From positions 1 to 64,000 of the forward strand of contig JAAELR010000260.1 in the NCBI GenBank assembly GCA_024226455.1: a stretch of 64,000 nucleotides of DNA, in the 5' to 3' direction. Positions 18,026 through 27,137 of the stretch are shown here, piece by piece; the first letter of the stretch is position 1, and each line of letters opens with the position of its first letter. The stretch is from Paracoccaceae bacterium (GTDB lineage: Bacteria; Pseudomonadota; Alphaproteobacteria; Rhodobacterales; Rhodobacteraceae). The position numbers and the translations under genes are program-made. The notes beneath the pieces are model-generated. The model was not told where the DNA came from. It did not search any database and was given only the letters and a program-made list of their open reading frames with translations.

Positions 18026-19080
18026 CTGAACCAAGCCCCCGCGCCTATGTGCCATTTGTCAGCGTCGATGCGATGATGGCGCTGGTTCACCGCATCGGCC
18101 TGGCAGAGATGCTGACCGGGATCGCCAACTATATCGAGGCGGATTTTCTGCGCTGGGAGGAATTCGACAAGACCCCGCGCGTGGCGGCGCACTCACCCGA
18201 CGGGGTGATCGAGCTGATGCCGACCTCTGACGGGCAACTCTATGGGTTCAAATATGTCAACGGCCACCCGAAGAACGTGAAGAACGGAATGCAAACCGTT
18301 ATGGCTTTTGGGCTTTTGGCACATGTCGATACCGGCGCGCCGGTGCTGTTTACAGAGATGACCCTGCTGACCGCCCTTCGCACCGCGGCCATGTCGGCGC
18401 TGGCGGCAAGGCATCTGGCGCGGCCCGATGCGCGTGTCATGGCGATGATCGGCAACGGCGCGCAGGCCGAGTTCCAGGCGCTGGCCTTCGGTGCGATCTG
18501 CGGCATCGAAGAGGTTCGGCTTTTCGATATCGACCCGGCGGCGACTGCGAAGGTGGCGCGCAATCTGGCCTGCAGCGAACTGCGCGTGGTGCGCTGCCGC
18601 AGCGCCGAGGATGCGATCGAAGGCGCCCAGATCATCACCACCTGCACCGCCGACAAGGCCAACGCCACCGTGCTGACCGACAATCTCGTTGGCGCGGGCG
18701 TGCATATCAACGCCGTGGGCGGCGACTGCCCGGGCAAGACCGAACTGCACCGCGACATTCTGGAGCGCGCCCAGATCTTTGTCGAATACCCGCCCCAGAC
18801 CCGGATCGAGGGCGAGATCCAGCAACTGGATCCCGACCACCCGGTGACCGAGCTTTGGCAGGTGATGGCGGGTGAAAGCACCGGTCGGCGCGACGAGCTG
18901 GCGATTACCCTGTTTGACAGCGTCGGCTTCGCAATCGAAGATTTCGCCGCCCTGCGTTACATCAACGATCAAGTGCAAGCATCTGGCACCACTCAGAAAC
19001 TTGATCTTCTGGCCGACCCCGACGACCCCCGTGACCTGTTCGGAATGCTGCAGCGAGCCGCGCCTGCACAGGCTGCCTGA
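18022..19080 (+). CDS. ornithine cyclodeaminase
   Basis: A 352-aa ornithine cyclodeaminase/mu-crystallin family protein that converts ornithine to proline and ammonia using bound NAD. Landmarks are the KNVKNGMQTVMAFG substrate lysine region, the EMTLLTALRTAAMSALAARH segment, the Rossmann motif MIGNGAQAEFQAL and the GGDCPGKTELHRDIL catalytic region. Length and operon position (ATGA overlap with CtlX, arginase upstream) support ornithine over the lysine or alanine substrates used by other family members. Last gene of the operon. Confidence 0.92.
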   Translation: MTEPSPRAYVPFVSVDAMMALVHRIGLAEMLTGIANYIEADFLRWEEFDKTPRVAAHSPDGVIELMPTSDGQLYGFKYVNGHPKNVKNGMQTVMAFGLLAHVDTGAPVLFTEMTLLTALRTAAMSALAARHLARPDARVMAMIGNGAQAEFQALAFGAICGIEEVRLFDIDPAATAKVARNLACSELRVVRCRSAEDAIEGAQIITTCTADKANATVLTDNLVGAGVHINAVGGDCPGKTELHRDILERAQIFVEYPPQTRIEGEIQQLDPDHPVTELWQVMAGESTGRRDELAITLFDSVGFAIEDFAALRYINDQVQASGTTQKLDLLADPDDPRDLFGMLQRAAPAQAA

Positions 19081-19089
19081 CCTCTTTTT

Positions 19090-19138
19090 GGTCCCGACGT
19101 CTCTATTCTTGGCCTCACCGGGAAGCGACGTCAGGACC
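19090..19138. repeat. 12-bp imperfect inverted repeat after ocd
   Basis: GGTCCCGACGTC (19090-19101) and GACGTCAGGACC (19127-19138) are complementary at 11 of 12 positions, 25 bp apart, just past the ocd stop. It could terminate or stabilise the arginine-operon mRNA, or be a regulator site for gyrA. A T-run (CTTTTTG) precedes rather than follows the left arm. Confidence 0.4.
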
Positions 19139-19281
19139 GACGAACCCGCACGTTATTGCCGCGTGAATTCACCGGTCACATGCCTCCCCTGCCCCATCTT
19201 ACCGCAACCAGATTACTTCTCAATGAAAACAATGTGTTACAACTCTCCCCCAGCGACGGCCTGAACCCTGCGATATCGTCA

Positions 19282-19311
19282 TTGCACCCCAGATAGGGCA
19301 CGGGCTATACT
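19282..19311 (+). promoter_or_regulatory. putative sigma-70-type promoter of gyrA
   Basis: TTGCAC (19282-19287) and TATACT (19306-19311), separated by 18 bp, resemble -35 and -10 elements and would start transcription about 40 bp before the gyrA GTG. Prediction by eye only. The remainder of the 276-bp gap after ocd holds the 12-bp inverted repeat and nothing else I recognise. Confidence 0.35.
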
Positions 19312-19356
19312 GCGTCACGACAAGATATAGCGCCCAGAAGCAAAACGGACAGGCAC

Positions 19357-22113
19357 GTGAGCGACACGCCGGAACCCACTGAGAAAACTGACGATTCCAC
19401 GCCCGAACGCCCCGCCTACGAGGGCCCGCAGGTGTCGATCTCGGACGAGATGAAATCGTCCTATCTCGACTATGCCATGAGCGTCATCGTCTCTCGTGCC
19501 ATTCCCGATCTGCGCGACGGGCTGAAACCGGTGCACCGGCGCATCCTCTATGCAATGCACGAAACCGGCAATTCCCACGACAAGGCTTACCGCAAATCGG
19601 CCCGCCCCGTCGGTGACGTCATGGGCAGATACCACCCCCACGGCGATAGCGCGATCTATGACGCGCTGGTGCGCATGGCGCAGGATTTTTCCATGTCGCT
19701 GCCCCTGCTCGACGGTCAGGGCAACTTTGGCAGCATGGACGGCGATAATCCTGCGGCCATGCGTTACACCGAGGTGCGGATGGACAAGCCCGCCGCCTCG
19801 CTGCTGGCCGATATCGAAAAGGATACCGTCGATTTTCAGGACAATTACGACGGCAAAGACCTGGAACCCACGGTTCTGCCGGCCCGCTTTCCCAACATGC
19901 TGGTCAACGGCGCCGGCGGCATTGCCGTCGGCATGGCCACCAACATCCCGCCGCATAATCTGGGAGAGGTGATCGACGCCACGCTGGCGCTGATAGAGAC
20001 CCCCGATCTCGACAGCATGCAATTGATGGAATACGTGCCCGGCCCCGATTTCCCCACCGGCGGCCAGATCCTGGGCCGCTCGGGCGCGCGCAAGGCGTAT
20101 CTCGAAGGGCGCGGCAGCGTCATCATCCGGTCCAAGACCCATGTGGAAGAACTGCGCAAGGACCGTTTTGCCATCATCGTCACCGAGATCCCGTACCAGG
20201 TGAACAAGGCCACGATGATCGAAAAGATCGGTGAACTGGCCAAGGACAAAAAGCTCGAGGGCATATCCCACGTTCAGGACGAATCCGACCGCGTCGGCGT
20301 GCGCGTGGTGATCGAGCTGAAGCGCGACGCAACGCCAGAGGTGGTGCTGAACCAGCTTTTCCGCTTTACCCCGATGCAGACATCGTTCGGCTGCAACATG
20401 CTGGCGCTGAACGGCGGCCGGCCCGAGCAGCTGACGCTTCGCGACTTTCTCAGTCATTTCATTGTTTTCCGCGAGGAAGTCGTGGCCCGCCGCACTGCGT
20501 TCGAACTGCGCAAGGCGCGGGAACGTTCCCATGTGCTTTGTGGTCTGGCGGTCGCGGTCAGCAATGTCGACGAGGTGGTCGCCACCATCCGCTCCAGCGC
20601 CGACGCCGCCGAGGCGCGCACCAGGCTGATGGAACGGCGCTGGCCAGCGCATGAGATCGCGGGCTACATTCGCCTGATCGACGACCCGGGCCACACCATC
20701 AACGAGGACGGCACCTATTACCTTTCCGAAATCCAGGCCCGCGCCATTCTTGACCTGCGTCTGCAGCGCCTGACCCAACTGGGCGTTAAGGAGGTTACCG
20801 ACGAGCTTGAAGAACTGGCCGGCAAGATCAAGGACTACCTCGATATCCTGCGCTCGCGGGCGCGGATCATGTCGATCATCTCGGACGAACTGCGCGAGGT
20901 GCACGAGAAATTCGCCGTGCCGCGCCGCACCGAGATCATCGAATGGTCCGGCGACATGGAGGACGAAGACCTTATAGAGCGTGAGGACATGGTCGTCACC
21001 GTTACCGCCGGTGGCTATATCAAGCGCACGGCACTTGTCGAGTTCCGCAGTCAGCGGCGCGGCGGCAAGGGTCTTTCCGGCATGGCGACCAAGGAAGAGG
21101 ACGTGGTCACCACGCTTTTCGTCGCCAATACCCACACTCAGCTATTGTTCTTCACCACCGACGGCATGGCCTACAAGCTGAAGACATGGCGCCTGCCCTC
21201 GGGCGGGCGCACGGCGAAAGGCCGGCCCATCGTGCAGATATTGCCGATCCCGAAGGGTGTCAGCATCGCCGCGATCATGCCGGTGGACCGTCCCGAAGAG
21301 GAATGGGGCGAATTGCAGATCGTATTCGCCACCTCGAAAGGCACCGTGCGGCGCAACGCGCTGAGCGATTTCACCAACGTGATGCGCAACGGCAAGATTG
21401 CGATGAAGTTCGAGGACGAATTCGAGGACGCGACGCTGGTCAATGCGCGCATCTGTTCGCAGGACGACGACGTGATGCTGATCACCGAGATGGGCCGCGC
21501 CATCCGCTTTCCCTCGACCGAGGTGCGCGTTTTCCAAAGCCGCGCCTCTGTCGGTGTGCGCGGCATCAGGCTGACCAGGGGCGACCGGGTGGTGTCGATG
21601 TCGGTGATCCGGCATTTCCGCGCCGATGCGGATGAACGCGCCGCCTATCTCAAACAGCGCCGTCTTGTCGCCGGGGTGACCAAAGAGCCTGAAACCGACG
21701 ACGAGGAAGCCGCGGCCGAAACCGGCCAGCTTTCCACCGATCGCTATGCCCAGATGTCGGCGGCCGAGGACCTGATCGTGACCATCACCTCTGGCGGTCT
21801 GGGCAAGCTCAGTTCCAGTCATGACTACCCGGTGCGCGCTCGCGGTGGCCAGGGCGTGGCCGCAATGGACCGTGCCATGCGCGGCGGCCGCTTGCTGGCC
21901 AGCTTCCCCGTCGAGATGGACGATCAGATCATGCTGGTCACCTCGACCGGCCAATCTATCCGTTGCCCTGTCGACGGCATCTCGTTCCGCTCGCGCGGGG
22001 CGGGCGGGGTCAAGGTGTTCAACACTGCCAGGGGCGAAGAGGTCGTATCGGTTGCCTGGATTGCCGACCAGGGCGAGGAAGACGGAGAATCAGAAACCGG
22101 TGGCGGCGAATAG
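19357..22113 (+). CDS. gyrA: DNA gyrase subunit A
   Basis: A 918-aa GyrA, the breakage-reunion subunit of DNA gyrase. It starts at GTG 19357 with GGACAGG just upstream. The N-terminal topoisomerase domain shows [20 protein letters not shown], the quinolone-resistance region [17 protein letters not shown] with wild-type Ser and Asp at the usual resistance positions, and the catalytic tyrosine of AMRYTEVRM. The C-terminal DNA-wrapping domain carries the GyrA box QRRGGKG, which distinguishes it from ParC. An acidic insertion ([15 protein letters not shown]) sits between C-terminal blades, and the protein ends in an acidic glycine-rich tail. Confidence 0.97.
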   Translation: MSDTPEPTEKTDDSTPERPAYEGPQVSISDEMKSSYLDYAMSVIVSRAIPDLRDGLKPVHRRILYAMHETGNSHDKAYRKSARPVGDVMGRYHPHGDSAIYDALVRMAQDFSMSLPLLDGQGNFGSMDGDNPAAMRYTEVRMDKPAASLLADIEKDTVDFQDNYDGKDLEPTVLPARFPNMLVNGAGGIAVGMATNIPPHNLGEVIDATLALIETPDLDSMQLMEYVPGPDFPTGGQILGRSGARKAYLEGRGSVIIRSKTHVEELRKDRFAIIVTEIPYQVNKATMIEKIGELAKDKKLEGISHVQDESDRVGVRVVIELKRDATPEVVLNQLFRFTPMQTSFGCNMLALNGGRPEQLTLRDFLSHFIVFREEVVARRTAFELRKARERSHVLCGLAVAVSNVDEVVATIRSSADAAEARTRLMERRWPAHEIAGYIRLIDDPGHTINEDGTYYLSEIQARAILDLRLQRLTQLGVKEVTDELEELAGKIKDYLDILRSRARIMSIISDELREVHEKFAVPRRTEIIEWSGDMEDEDLIEREDMVVTVTAGGYIKRTALVEFRSQRRGGKGLSGMATKEEDVVTTLFVANTHTQLLFFTTDGMAYKLKTWRLPSGGRTAKGRPIVQILPIPKGVSIAAIMPVDRPEEEWGELQIVFATSKGTVRRNALSDFTNVMRNGKIAMKFEDEFEDATLVNARICSQDDDVMLITEMGRAIRFPSTEVRVFQSRASVGVRGIRLTRGDRVVSMSVIRHFRADADERAAYLKQRRLVAGVTKEPETDDEEAAAETGQLSTDRYAQMSAAEDLIVTITSGGLGKLSSSHDYPVRARGGQGVAAMDRAMRGGRLLASFPVEMDDQIMLVTSTGQSIRCPVDGISFRSRGAGGVKVFNTARGEEVVSVAWIADQGEEDGESETGGGE

Positions 22114-22361
22114 CGCCAACGGCGCCTGTACCCTTGCACACGGGCACTAAAACACCTGGTTTCTGGCCAATCGCGGACATCTGTCGCGATTGTTTCCACA
22201 CCCCGGGCACAGGTCCGGACGAAAGGTGCCGTTAGGTACCGTTTTCCCCGGGTTTCACGGCCCGCCCGGTTCTCGCCACAATGTTGCCCCCGTGCCGCCA
22301 CGCCCCACCTGTCTTTTCGATGGCACTCAAAATGAGAGCAAGAGGACCTGGGGAGACGACC

Positions 22362-23024
22362 ATGCAAAGCACCTGCGCAACACGCACCAGACGCCCAACC
22401 CAGAAGACCGAAGCAGTGTCGCGGACCGTTCTGTCGGTTGTCCGCATCCTGATCGCCTCTTACTTTCTGGCCATGGCCACCGGGCTGATCTTCGAGCCCG
22501 CCAGCCGGACCTTCCTCGACGCTGTCCTGCCGGCCGAACAGGCCCAGTTCGCCTCTACCACTTATCTATTCCTCACCGCCTTCTGGATCATGGTGGGCCG
22601 GGCTGTGCGCCCCGCTGCCCTGCTGCTTGCTGTCTACATCTTCTGGTCAGGTTTTCTGCACTACGACATCTCAAGTAATTCTCTGGAACTCTCGGCCTAC
22701 TGGCGCGACATGGCGCTTATGGGCGCCGTGCTGCTGATCGCTGTCACAGAGCCCGGCGGCCGCACCCGGATGAGCGTTCGCAAGAAACAGGTCGCGCCGC
22801 GCCGCATCCGGCAGGACGCCGTCATCAACAGTGCCCGCCCGCCACGCGACGAGGCCCAGAAAGCCCGCGACGCAATCCTGGCCGGGTTCGTGCCCGCCCT
22901 GGCCACCGCGACCGGTTCCTCCCCGAACGATCTGACAGACGACGAGGACGATCCGGTCGAGAACCTGTTCGCGGATATCTGGGATACCGTGGTGCCCGCA
23001 GGTCCGGGCTGCGTCACGGCCTGA
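22362..23024 (+). CDS. DoxX-like integral membrane protein
   Basis: A 220-aa protein with about four hydrophobic helices between residues 25 and 130 ([66 protein letters not shown]), in the pattern of DoxX/SURF4-like proteins. A basic, then acidic, cytoplasmic tail of about 85 aa follows ([17 protein letters not shown] near the end). The ATG at 22362 has GGGGAG about 6 bp upstream. No enzymatic motif is visible and the function is unknown. It lies between gyrA and trmFO on the same strand. Confidence 0.68.
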   Translation: MQSTCATRTRRPTQKTEAVSRTVLSVVRILIASYFLAMATGLIFEPASRTFLDAVLPAEQAQFASTTYLFLTAFWIMVGRAVRPAALLLAVYIFWSGFLHYDISSNSLELSAYWRDMALMGAVLLIAVTEPGGRTRMSVRKKQVAPRRIRQDAVINSARPPRDEAQKARDAILAGFVPALATATGSSPNDLTDDEDDPVENLFADIWDTVVPAGPGCVTA

Positions 23025-23065
23025 ACCCTTCCCTTCCTGCGCCCGCTGACATAATAGCCGGGCGC

Positions 23066-24418
23066 ATGAGCACCCCTCTTCATATCGTCGGCGGCGGCCT
23101 TGCCGGGGCAGAAGCCGCCTGGCAGGCCGCAAATGCAGGCGTCGACGTCATTTTGCACGAAATGCGCCCCGTCACCGGCACCTTCGTCCACCAGACCGGC
23201 AACCTTGCAGAAATGGTCTGCTCCAACTCGTTCCGCTCCGATGACAGCGAACAGAACGCCGTGGGACTCTTGCATTGGGAGATGCGCCAGGCCAACGGGC
23301 TGATCATGGCAATGGCAGACCGCCACCGCCTGCCCGCCGGCGGCGCGCTGGCCGTCGACCGCGACGCCTTTGCCGGTGCCGTTACCCAACGCCTGCAAAG
23401 CCACCCCAATATCCGCATGGTCACCGAAGAACTTACCGCCCTGCCCGAGGCGGGCCACTGGATCATCGCCACCGGTCCGCTGACCTCGGATGCGCTGGGC
23501 CAGGCCATCGCTGCCGAAACCGGCGGCGACGCGCTGGCCTTCTTCGACGCCATCGCCCCCATCGTTCATGCCGACAGCATCGACATGTCGCAAGCCTGGT
23601 TTCAAAGCCGCTATGACAAGGGCGAGACCGAAGCGGAACGCCGTGCCTATCTCAACTGCCCGATGGACCGCGAAACGTATGAGGCGTTCATCGACGCGCT
23701 GCTTGCCGCCGAAAAGGCCGAGCTCCACCATGGCGAGACGGCGAGGTACTTCGACGGCTGCCTGCCCATAGAGGTGATGGCCGAACGCGGCCGCGAGACC
23801 CTGCGCCACGGACCGATGAAGCCGGTGGGGCTGACCAACCCCCATCAACCCCTGATCAAGGCGCATGCCATCGTGCAGCTTCGCCGCGACAACAAGCTGG
23901 GCACGCTTTTCAACATCGTCGGTTTTCAGACCAAGATGAAGCACGGCGCGCAGGGGCAAGTGTTCCGGATGATCCCCGGGTTGCAAAGCGCGCGCTTTGC
24001 CCGCCTCGGCGGCATCCACCGCAACACCTTCCTGAATTCCCCAACGCTGCTTGACGACCAGTTACGCCTGGCTACCCGCCCGCATATCCGTTTCGCCGGC
24101 CAGATCACCGGGGTCGAGGGCTATGTGGAAAGCGCCGCCATGGGGCTGTTGGCTGCGCGTCTGGCCGTGGCCGAGATGCGGGGGCAAGCCACGCCCGCGC
24201 CGCCGCCCGAAACCGCCACCGGCGCCCTGGTCACCCACATCACCGGCGGCGCCGATGCAAAGACATTCCAGCCGATGAACGTCAATTTCGGCCTGTTCCC
24301 GCCGGTCGACCTGAAAGGCGGGCGCAAGAACCGCCCGGCGCGCTACAAGGCCTATACCGACCGGGCAAAATCAGCCTGGAGCGATTGGCTGGCGCAATCG
24401 CCACTGGACGCCGCCTGA
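23066..24418 (+). CDS. trmFO: methylenetetrahydrofolate-tRNA-(uracil-5-)-methyltransferase TrmFO
   Basis: A 450-aa FAD- and folate-dependent enzyme that makes 5-methyluridine at tRNA position 54. The FAD-binding motif [14 protein letters not shown] lies near the N-terminus, followed by CSNSFRSDD with a family cysteine and [14 protein letters not shown] with a second. The C-terminal [10 protein letters not shown] and [16 protein letters not shown] blocks are diagnostic. Length is normal. First of a compact trio with a methyltransferase and gluQRS. Confidence 0.96.
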   Translation: MSTPLHIVGGGLAGAEAAWQAANAGVDVILHEMRPVTGTFVHQTGNLAEMVCSNSFRSDDSEQNAVGLLHWEMRQANGLIMAMADRHRLPAGGALAVDRDAFAGAVTQRLQSHPNIRMVTEELTALPEAGHWIIATGPLTSDALGQAIAAETGGDALAFFDAIAPIVHADSIDMSQAWFQSRYDKGETEAERRAYLNCPMDRETYEAFIDALLAAEKAELHHGETARYFDGCLPIEVMAERGRETLRHGPMKPVGLTNPHQPLIKAHAIVQLRRDNKLGTLFNIVGFQTKMKHGAQGQVFRMIPGLQSARFARLGGIHRNTFLNSPTLLDDQLRLATRPHIRFAGQITGVEGYVESAAMGLLAARLAVAEMRGQATPAPPPETATGALVTHITGGADAKTFQPMNVNFGLFPPVDLKGGRKNRPARYKAYTDRAKSAWSDWLAQSPLDAA

Positions 24419-24440
24419 CCGTCCCGGTTACCGTCCGTCC

Positions 24441-25046
24441 ATGACAAAGAAGTTCCTCACCAGCACATACAAGCGCGCCGACCCCGACCAGACGCGGGCT
24501 CATTACGACGACTGGGCCACCAGCTATGACGCCGAGATCGCAGAAAACGGCTATGCCACCCCGGCCCGCGTCGCAGAGGCGCTGGCCCGCCACGCCCCGG
24601 GGCTTTGCGGGCCGCTGCTGGATTTCGGCTGTGGCACCGGGCTTTCCGGCGTCGCGCTGCGGGCGGCCGGGTTCACCACCATTGACGGTGCCGATCTCTC
24701 TGCCGACATGCTGAAGGGTGCTGCCGAAAAAGGCGCATACCGCAAGCTTTGGCAGATAGAGGCCACCGACCCGGTGCCAGGCGGCTACGACCTGATCACC
24801 GCCACCGGCGTCATCGGCATCGGCGCCGCTCCGTCCAGTACCTTCGACGTCCTGCTCGGCGCGCTAAGCTCCGGCGGGTTGCTGGCCATGTCGCTTAACG
24901 ATCACACCAGGACCGATCCCGAATTCGATGGCCGCTGGCGGGCCGCGCTCGACGCGGGCACCGCCCGGCTATTGTTCCAGGAATACGGGGTGCACCTGCC
25001 CGGGATAGATCTGAAATCTACCGTCTACGTCTTTGAAAAGACGTGA
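24441..25046 (+). CDS. class I SAM-dependent methyltransferase
   Basis: A 201-aa Rossmann-fold methyltransferase. Motif I is LLDFGCGTGLSGVALRAAGF (residues about 54-73), followed by DGADLSADML (motif II acidic region) and YDLITATGVIGIGAAP in the motif IV position. The substrate is unknown. The N-terminal segment YKRADPDQTRAHYDDWATSY resembles small-molecule methyltransferases of the UbiE/Tam type. It starts 22 bp after trmFO and overlaps gluQRS by 4 bp (GTGA), so the three are probably one transcript. Confidence 0.83.
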   Translation: MTKKFLTSTYKRADPDQTRAHYDDWATSYDAEIAENGYATPARVAEALARHAPGLCGPLLDFGCGTGLSGVALRAAGFTTIDGADLSADMLKGAAEKGAYRKLWQIEATDPVPGGYDLITATGVIGIGAAPSSTFDVLLGALSSGGLLAMSLNDHTRTDPEFDGRWRAALDAGTARLLFQEYGVHLPGIDLKSTVYVFEKT

Positions 25047-25909
25047 GTTACACCACCCGTTTCGCCCCCAGCCCCACCGGCCCTTTGCATCTCGGCCACG
25101 CCTTCTCGGCGCTGCTTGCGCATGACATGGCCCGCAAAAACAGCGGCCGATTCCTGCTGCGCATCGAAGACATCGACAGCACCCGCTCTCGCCCGGAATG
25201 GGAACGCCTCATCTTCGATGACCTGGAATGGCTTGGCATCACCTGGGATGACCAACCCTTGCGTCAATCCGAGCGCCTGCCCGCCTATCAGGACAGCCTC
25301 GATCACCTGTGGCATGAAAGAAACCTGCTCTACCCCTGCGACTGCACCCGTAAAGACATCGAAGCCGCGCTTTCTGCCCCCCAGGAAGGGTCAGAGCCCG
25401 CCTTTGGGCCAGACGGTCTGATATACCCAGGCACTTGCCGTGGAAAAACCGTTCGCACTGGCAGGTTTCCCAAACAAAAAGCCATGCGGCTAGATATGCA
25501 AGACGCGCTTTGCGGGATTGAGGGCATCACCTTCACTGAAACCGGCACCCCGGCGGGCGGCAGAACGAAAACCGTTCACCATTGCGCCCGTGAGCTTTTT
25601 CAGACGGTCGGAGACATTGTTTTGTCGCGCAAGGATTTTCTCGGCTCCTACCATCTGTCGGTAGTACTGGACGACGCCGTTCAGGGCATCACTGACGTTG
25701 TCCGAGGCGAAGACCTGTTTGCCGCCACCACGATCCACGCGGTTCTGCAACGGCTCCTGGATCTGCCCACACCCAGCTACCACCATCACCGTCTTGTTCG
25801 CGACGAGGCCGGCAAAAGGCTGGCCAAACGCGACGACGCGCGGGCGATCTCCAGATACCGCGCCGACGGGGCTACGCCTGCGGATATCCGCAGGCTGGTT
25901 GGCCTGTAG
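25043..25909 (+). CDS. gluQRS: tRNA glutamyl-Q(34) synthetase
   Basis: A 288-aa truncated glutamyl-tRNA synthetase paralogue lacking an anticodon-binding domain; GluQ-RS attaches glutamate to queuosine at position 34 of tRNA-Asp. The HIGH-type motif is in RFAPSPTGPLHLGHAFSAL, the KMSKS equivalent in GKRLAKRDDARAIS. The zinc-binding cysteines are the CDC pair (PCDCTRKDIEA) and YPGTCRGK. It begins at GTG 25043, four bases inside the methyltransferase gene. Its 3' end contains a 20-bp perfect palindrome. Confidence 0.94.
   Translation: MSYTTRFAPSPTGPLHLGHAFSALLAHDMARKNSGRFLLRIEDIDSTRSRPEWERLIFDDLEWLGITWDDQPLRQSERLPAYQDSLDHLWHERNLLYPCDCTRKDIEAALSAPQEGSEPAFGPDGLIYPGTCRGKTVRTGRFPKQKAMRLDMQDALCGIEGITFTETGTPAGGRTKTVHHCARELFQTVGDIVLSRKDFLGSYHLSVVLDDAVQGITDVVRGEDLFAATTIHAVLQRLLDLPTPSYHHHRLVRDEAGKRLAKRDDARAISRYRADGATPADIRRLVGL
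25876..25895. repeat. 20-bp perfect palindrome at the 3' end of gluQRS
   Basis: GCCTGCGGATATCCGCAGGC reads identically on both strands and lies within the last coding codons of gluQRS (encoding TPADIRRLV). As RNA it would fold into an 8-bp stem with an AUAU loop just before the stop codon. Confidence 0.6.
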
Positions 25910-25918
25910 GCAGGTCGC

Positions 25919-25961
25919 AACTATCGCGTGTTAGCGTTATCACGTTAAATATCCGATAGTT
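25919..25961. terminator. nested inverted repeat between gluQRS and hisI
   Basis: AACTATCG (25919-25926) pairs with CGATAGTT (25954-25961), and inside it CGTG pairs with CACG around TTAGCGTTAT. It lies between convergent genes and is AT-richer than its surroundings, consistent with a bidirectional terminator, although a U-tract is lacking. Confidence 0.4.
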
Positions 25962-25973
25962 ACCTATATGTCC

Positions 25974-26336
25974 TCATGGGGACACAGGCGCCAACAGCTC
26001 AATTTCCCGCCCCTCCCGGACCGCCGTATAGAAACAGCTCCGCCTGTTGGTATGACAGGCAGGCCCCGCCTGCCGCACCACCGCCAGCAGGCAATCCCGG
26101 TCGCAGTCCAGTCGCAATTCGACGAGTTCCTGCACATGACCCGAGGTCTCGCCCTTGATCCAGAAATCCTGCCTCGATCGCGACCAATAGGTCACCCTTC
26201 CCATCGCCAGCGTCCGCGCCACGGCCTCGGCATTCATCCAGGCCAGCATCAGCACCTCACCGGTGCCCTCGGCCTGGGCGATGCAGGGCAAAAGCCCGCG
26301 ATCATCATAGACCAGCGTTGCAGGATCAAAGCCCAT
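25974..26336 (-). CDS. hisI: phosphoribosyl-AMP cyclohydrolase
   Basis: A 120-aa monofunctional HisI that opens the adenine ring of PR-AMP in histidine biosynthesis. Landmarks are EVLMLAWMNAEAVARTL, VTYWSRSRQDFWIKGETSGH and the zinc-site residues in DCDRDCLLAV, ACHTNRRSCFY. No HisE domain is fused. It stands alone, convergent with gluQRS and divergent from the Fe-S scaffold gene, away from other his genes. Confidence 0.94.
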   Translation of the reverse strand: MGFDPATLVYDDRGLLPCIAQAEGTGEVLMLAWMNAEAVARTLAMGRVTYWSRSRQDFWIKGETSGHVQELVELRLDCDRDCLLAVVRQAGPACHTNRRSCFYTAVREGREIELLAPVSP

Positions 26337-26400
26337 CGGTTTACCTTTTCATTGCCCGGGTGCCACCCTATGTAGGAAATTCAGGAAGGTGAGGAAAGCC

Positions 26401-26850
26401 ATGAGCGACGCAGATCTGATCAAGCTCTACTCCGGTCGGATTCTGGAGCTGGCCGCCGATATTCCGTTGACTGATCGGCTGCCCGCACCGCAGGCGACGA
26501 TCAAGAAACGCTCGCCTCTCTGCGGCTCGACCGTCACCGTCGATCTGGTGATCGACGCCGGCCACATCAGCGAATTCGGCCAGGACGTAAAGGCCTGCGC
26601 GCTGGGTCAGGCCGCGGCCTCTATCATCGGCGCCAACATCATCGGTCGCAGTCACGCCGAGGTCGAAACCGCCCGCGATCAATTGAAATCGATGCTAAAG
26701 GACGGCGGCCCCGTCCCCGACGCCCCCTTCGACGGGCTCGAGGCGCTGCTGCCGGCGCGAGATTTCAAGAACCGGCACGCCTCGATTCTGCTGACCCTCG
26801 AGGCTACCGCCGAGGCCATGGCCGAGGCCGAGAACGCCGCCTGCGCCTGA
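26401..26850 (+). CDS. NifU/IscU-like iron-sulfur scaffold homologue with altered third ligand
   Basis: A 149-aa protein of the IscU/NifU-N family. The first two cluster-ligand cysteines are visible at C41 (PLCGSTVTVDLVID) and C66 (QDVKACALGQAAASI). Where canonical scaffolds carry the third cysteine in a His-Cys motif, this protein reads RHASIL (H126, A127), so that ligand is missing. It may store or shuttle clusters differently, or have another role. The ATG at 26401 has GAGG 8-11 bp upstream; four codons further upstream are also open. Monocistronic. Confidence 0.75.
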   Translation: MSDADLIKLYSGRILELAADIPLTDRLPAPQATIKKRSPLCGSTVTVDLVIDAGHISEFGQDVKACALGQAAASIIGANIIGRSHAEVETARDQLKSMLKDGGPVPDAPFDGLEALLPARDFKNRHASILLTLEATAEAMAEAENAACA

Positions 26851-26859
26851 AGCGCCGCC

Positions 26860-26895
26860 AGCCTCTTCTTCTTGGTTCCAAATACTGAAATCCCG
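26860..26895 (-). repeat. Rhodobacterales-type intergenic repeat (core TATTTGGAACCAAGAAGAAG)
   Basis: On the minus strand this reads AGTATTTGGAACCAAGAAGA continuing AAG. A related copy follows mnmA on the plus strand (TGTTTGCCAAGAGAAGAAG, 34193-34211). I recall similar short sequences after many genes in Roseobacter-group genomes. It lies 10 bp after the scaffold gene's stop, in inverted orientation. Confidence 0.45.
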
Positions 26896-26961
26896 ACCGC
26901 GAAACACAACGCCACGCTCCCCGTGGACCCTGCCTTGCATCGCGCATCAGCGCAAAAAGGG

Positions 26962-26989
26962 CCGCCGCCTCCGGGGATGGAGGCGGCGG
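26962..26989 (-). terminator. rho-independent terminator, minus strand
   Basis: CCGCCGCCTCC (26962-26972) and GGAGGCGGCGG (26979-26989) form a perfect 11-bp stem with a 6-nt loop. On the minus strand it is followed by CCCTTTTTGCG, a U-tract. It fits as the terminator of the 40-aa membrane protein gene at 27138-27260. The rest of the 287-bp gap around it holds nothing else I recognise apart from the short repeat near 26870. Confidence 0.65.
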
Positions 26990-27137
26990 AAGTGGCGTCT
27001 GTTGGGGACCCGGGACCGGCCGACGGGGCGGATAGGCGCACCCCTTTTCGCCGGGGACAGGCAGTCGGCTTTTGCGTCAACTATTGGGGACAGAGACGCG
27101 TCAGAGGCCGGACCGGGAACAGAACGCAGGCAGAAAC

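Noticed and set aside
19180-19296. 38-codon frame (MPPLPHLTATRLLLNENN start) upstream of gyrA
   Set aside because: No Shine-Dalgarno, unusual composition, and it runs through the putative gyrA promoter.
19315-21135. 606-codon open frame antisense to gyrA
   Set aside because: It mirrors the gyrA codon pattern, has no recognisable domain, and lies entirely opposite a conserved gene. Long antisense frames are expected in GC-rich DNA.
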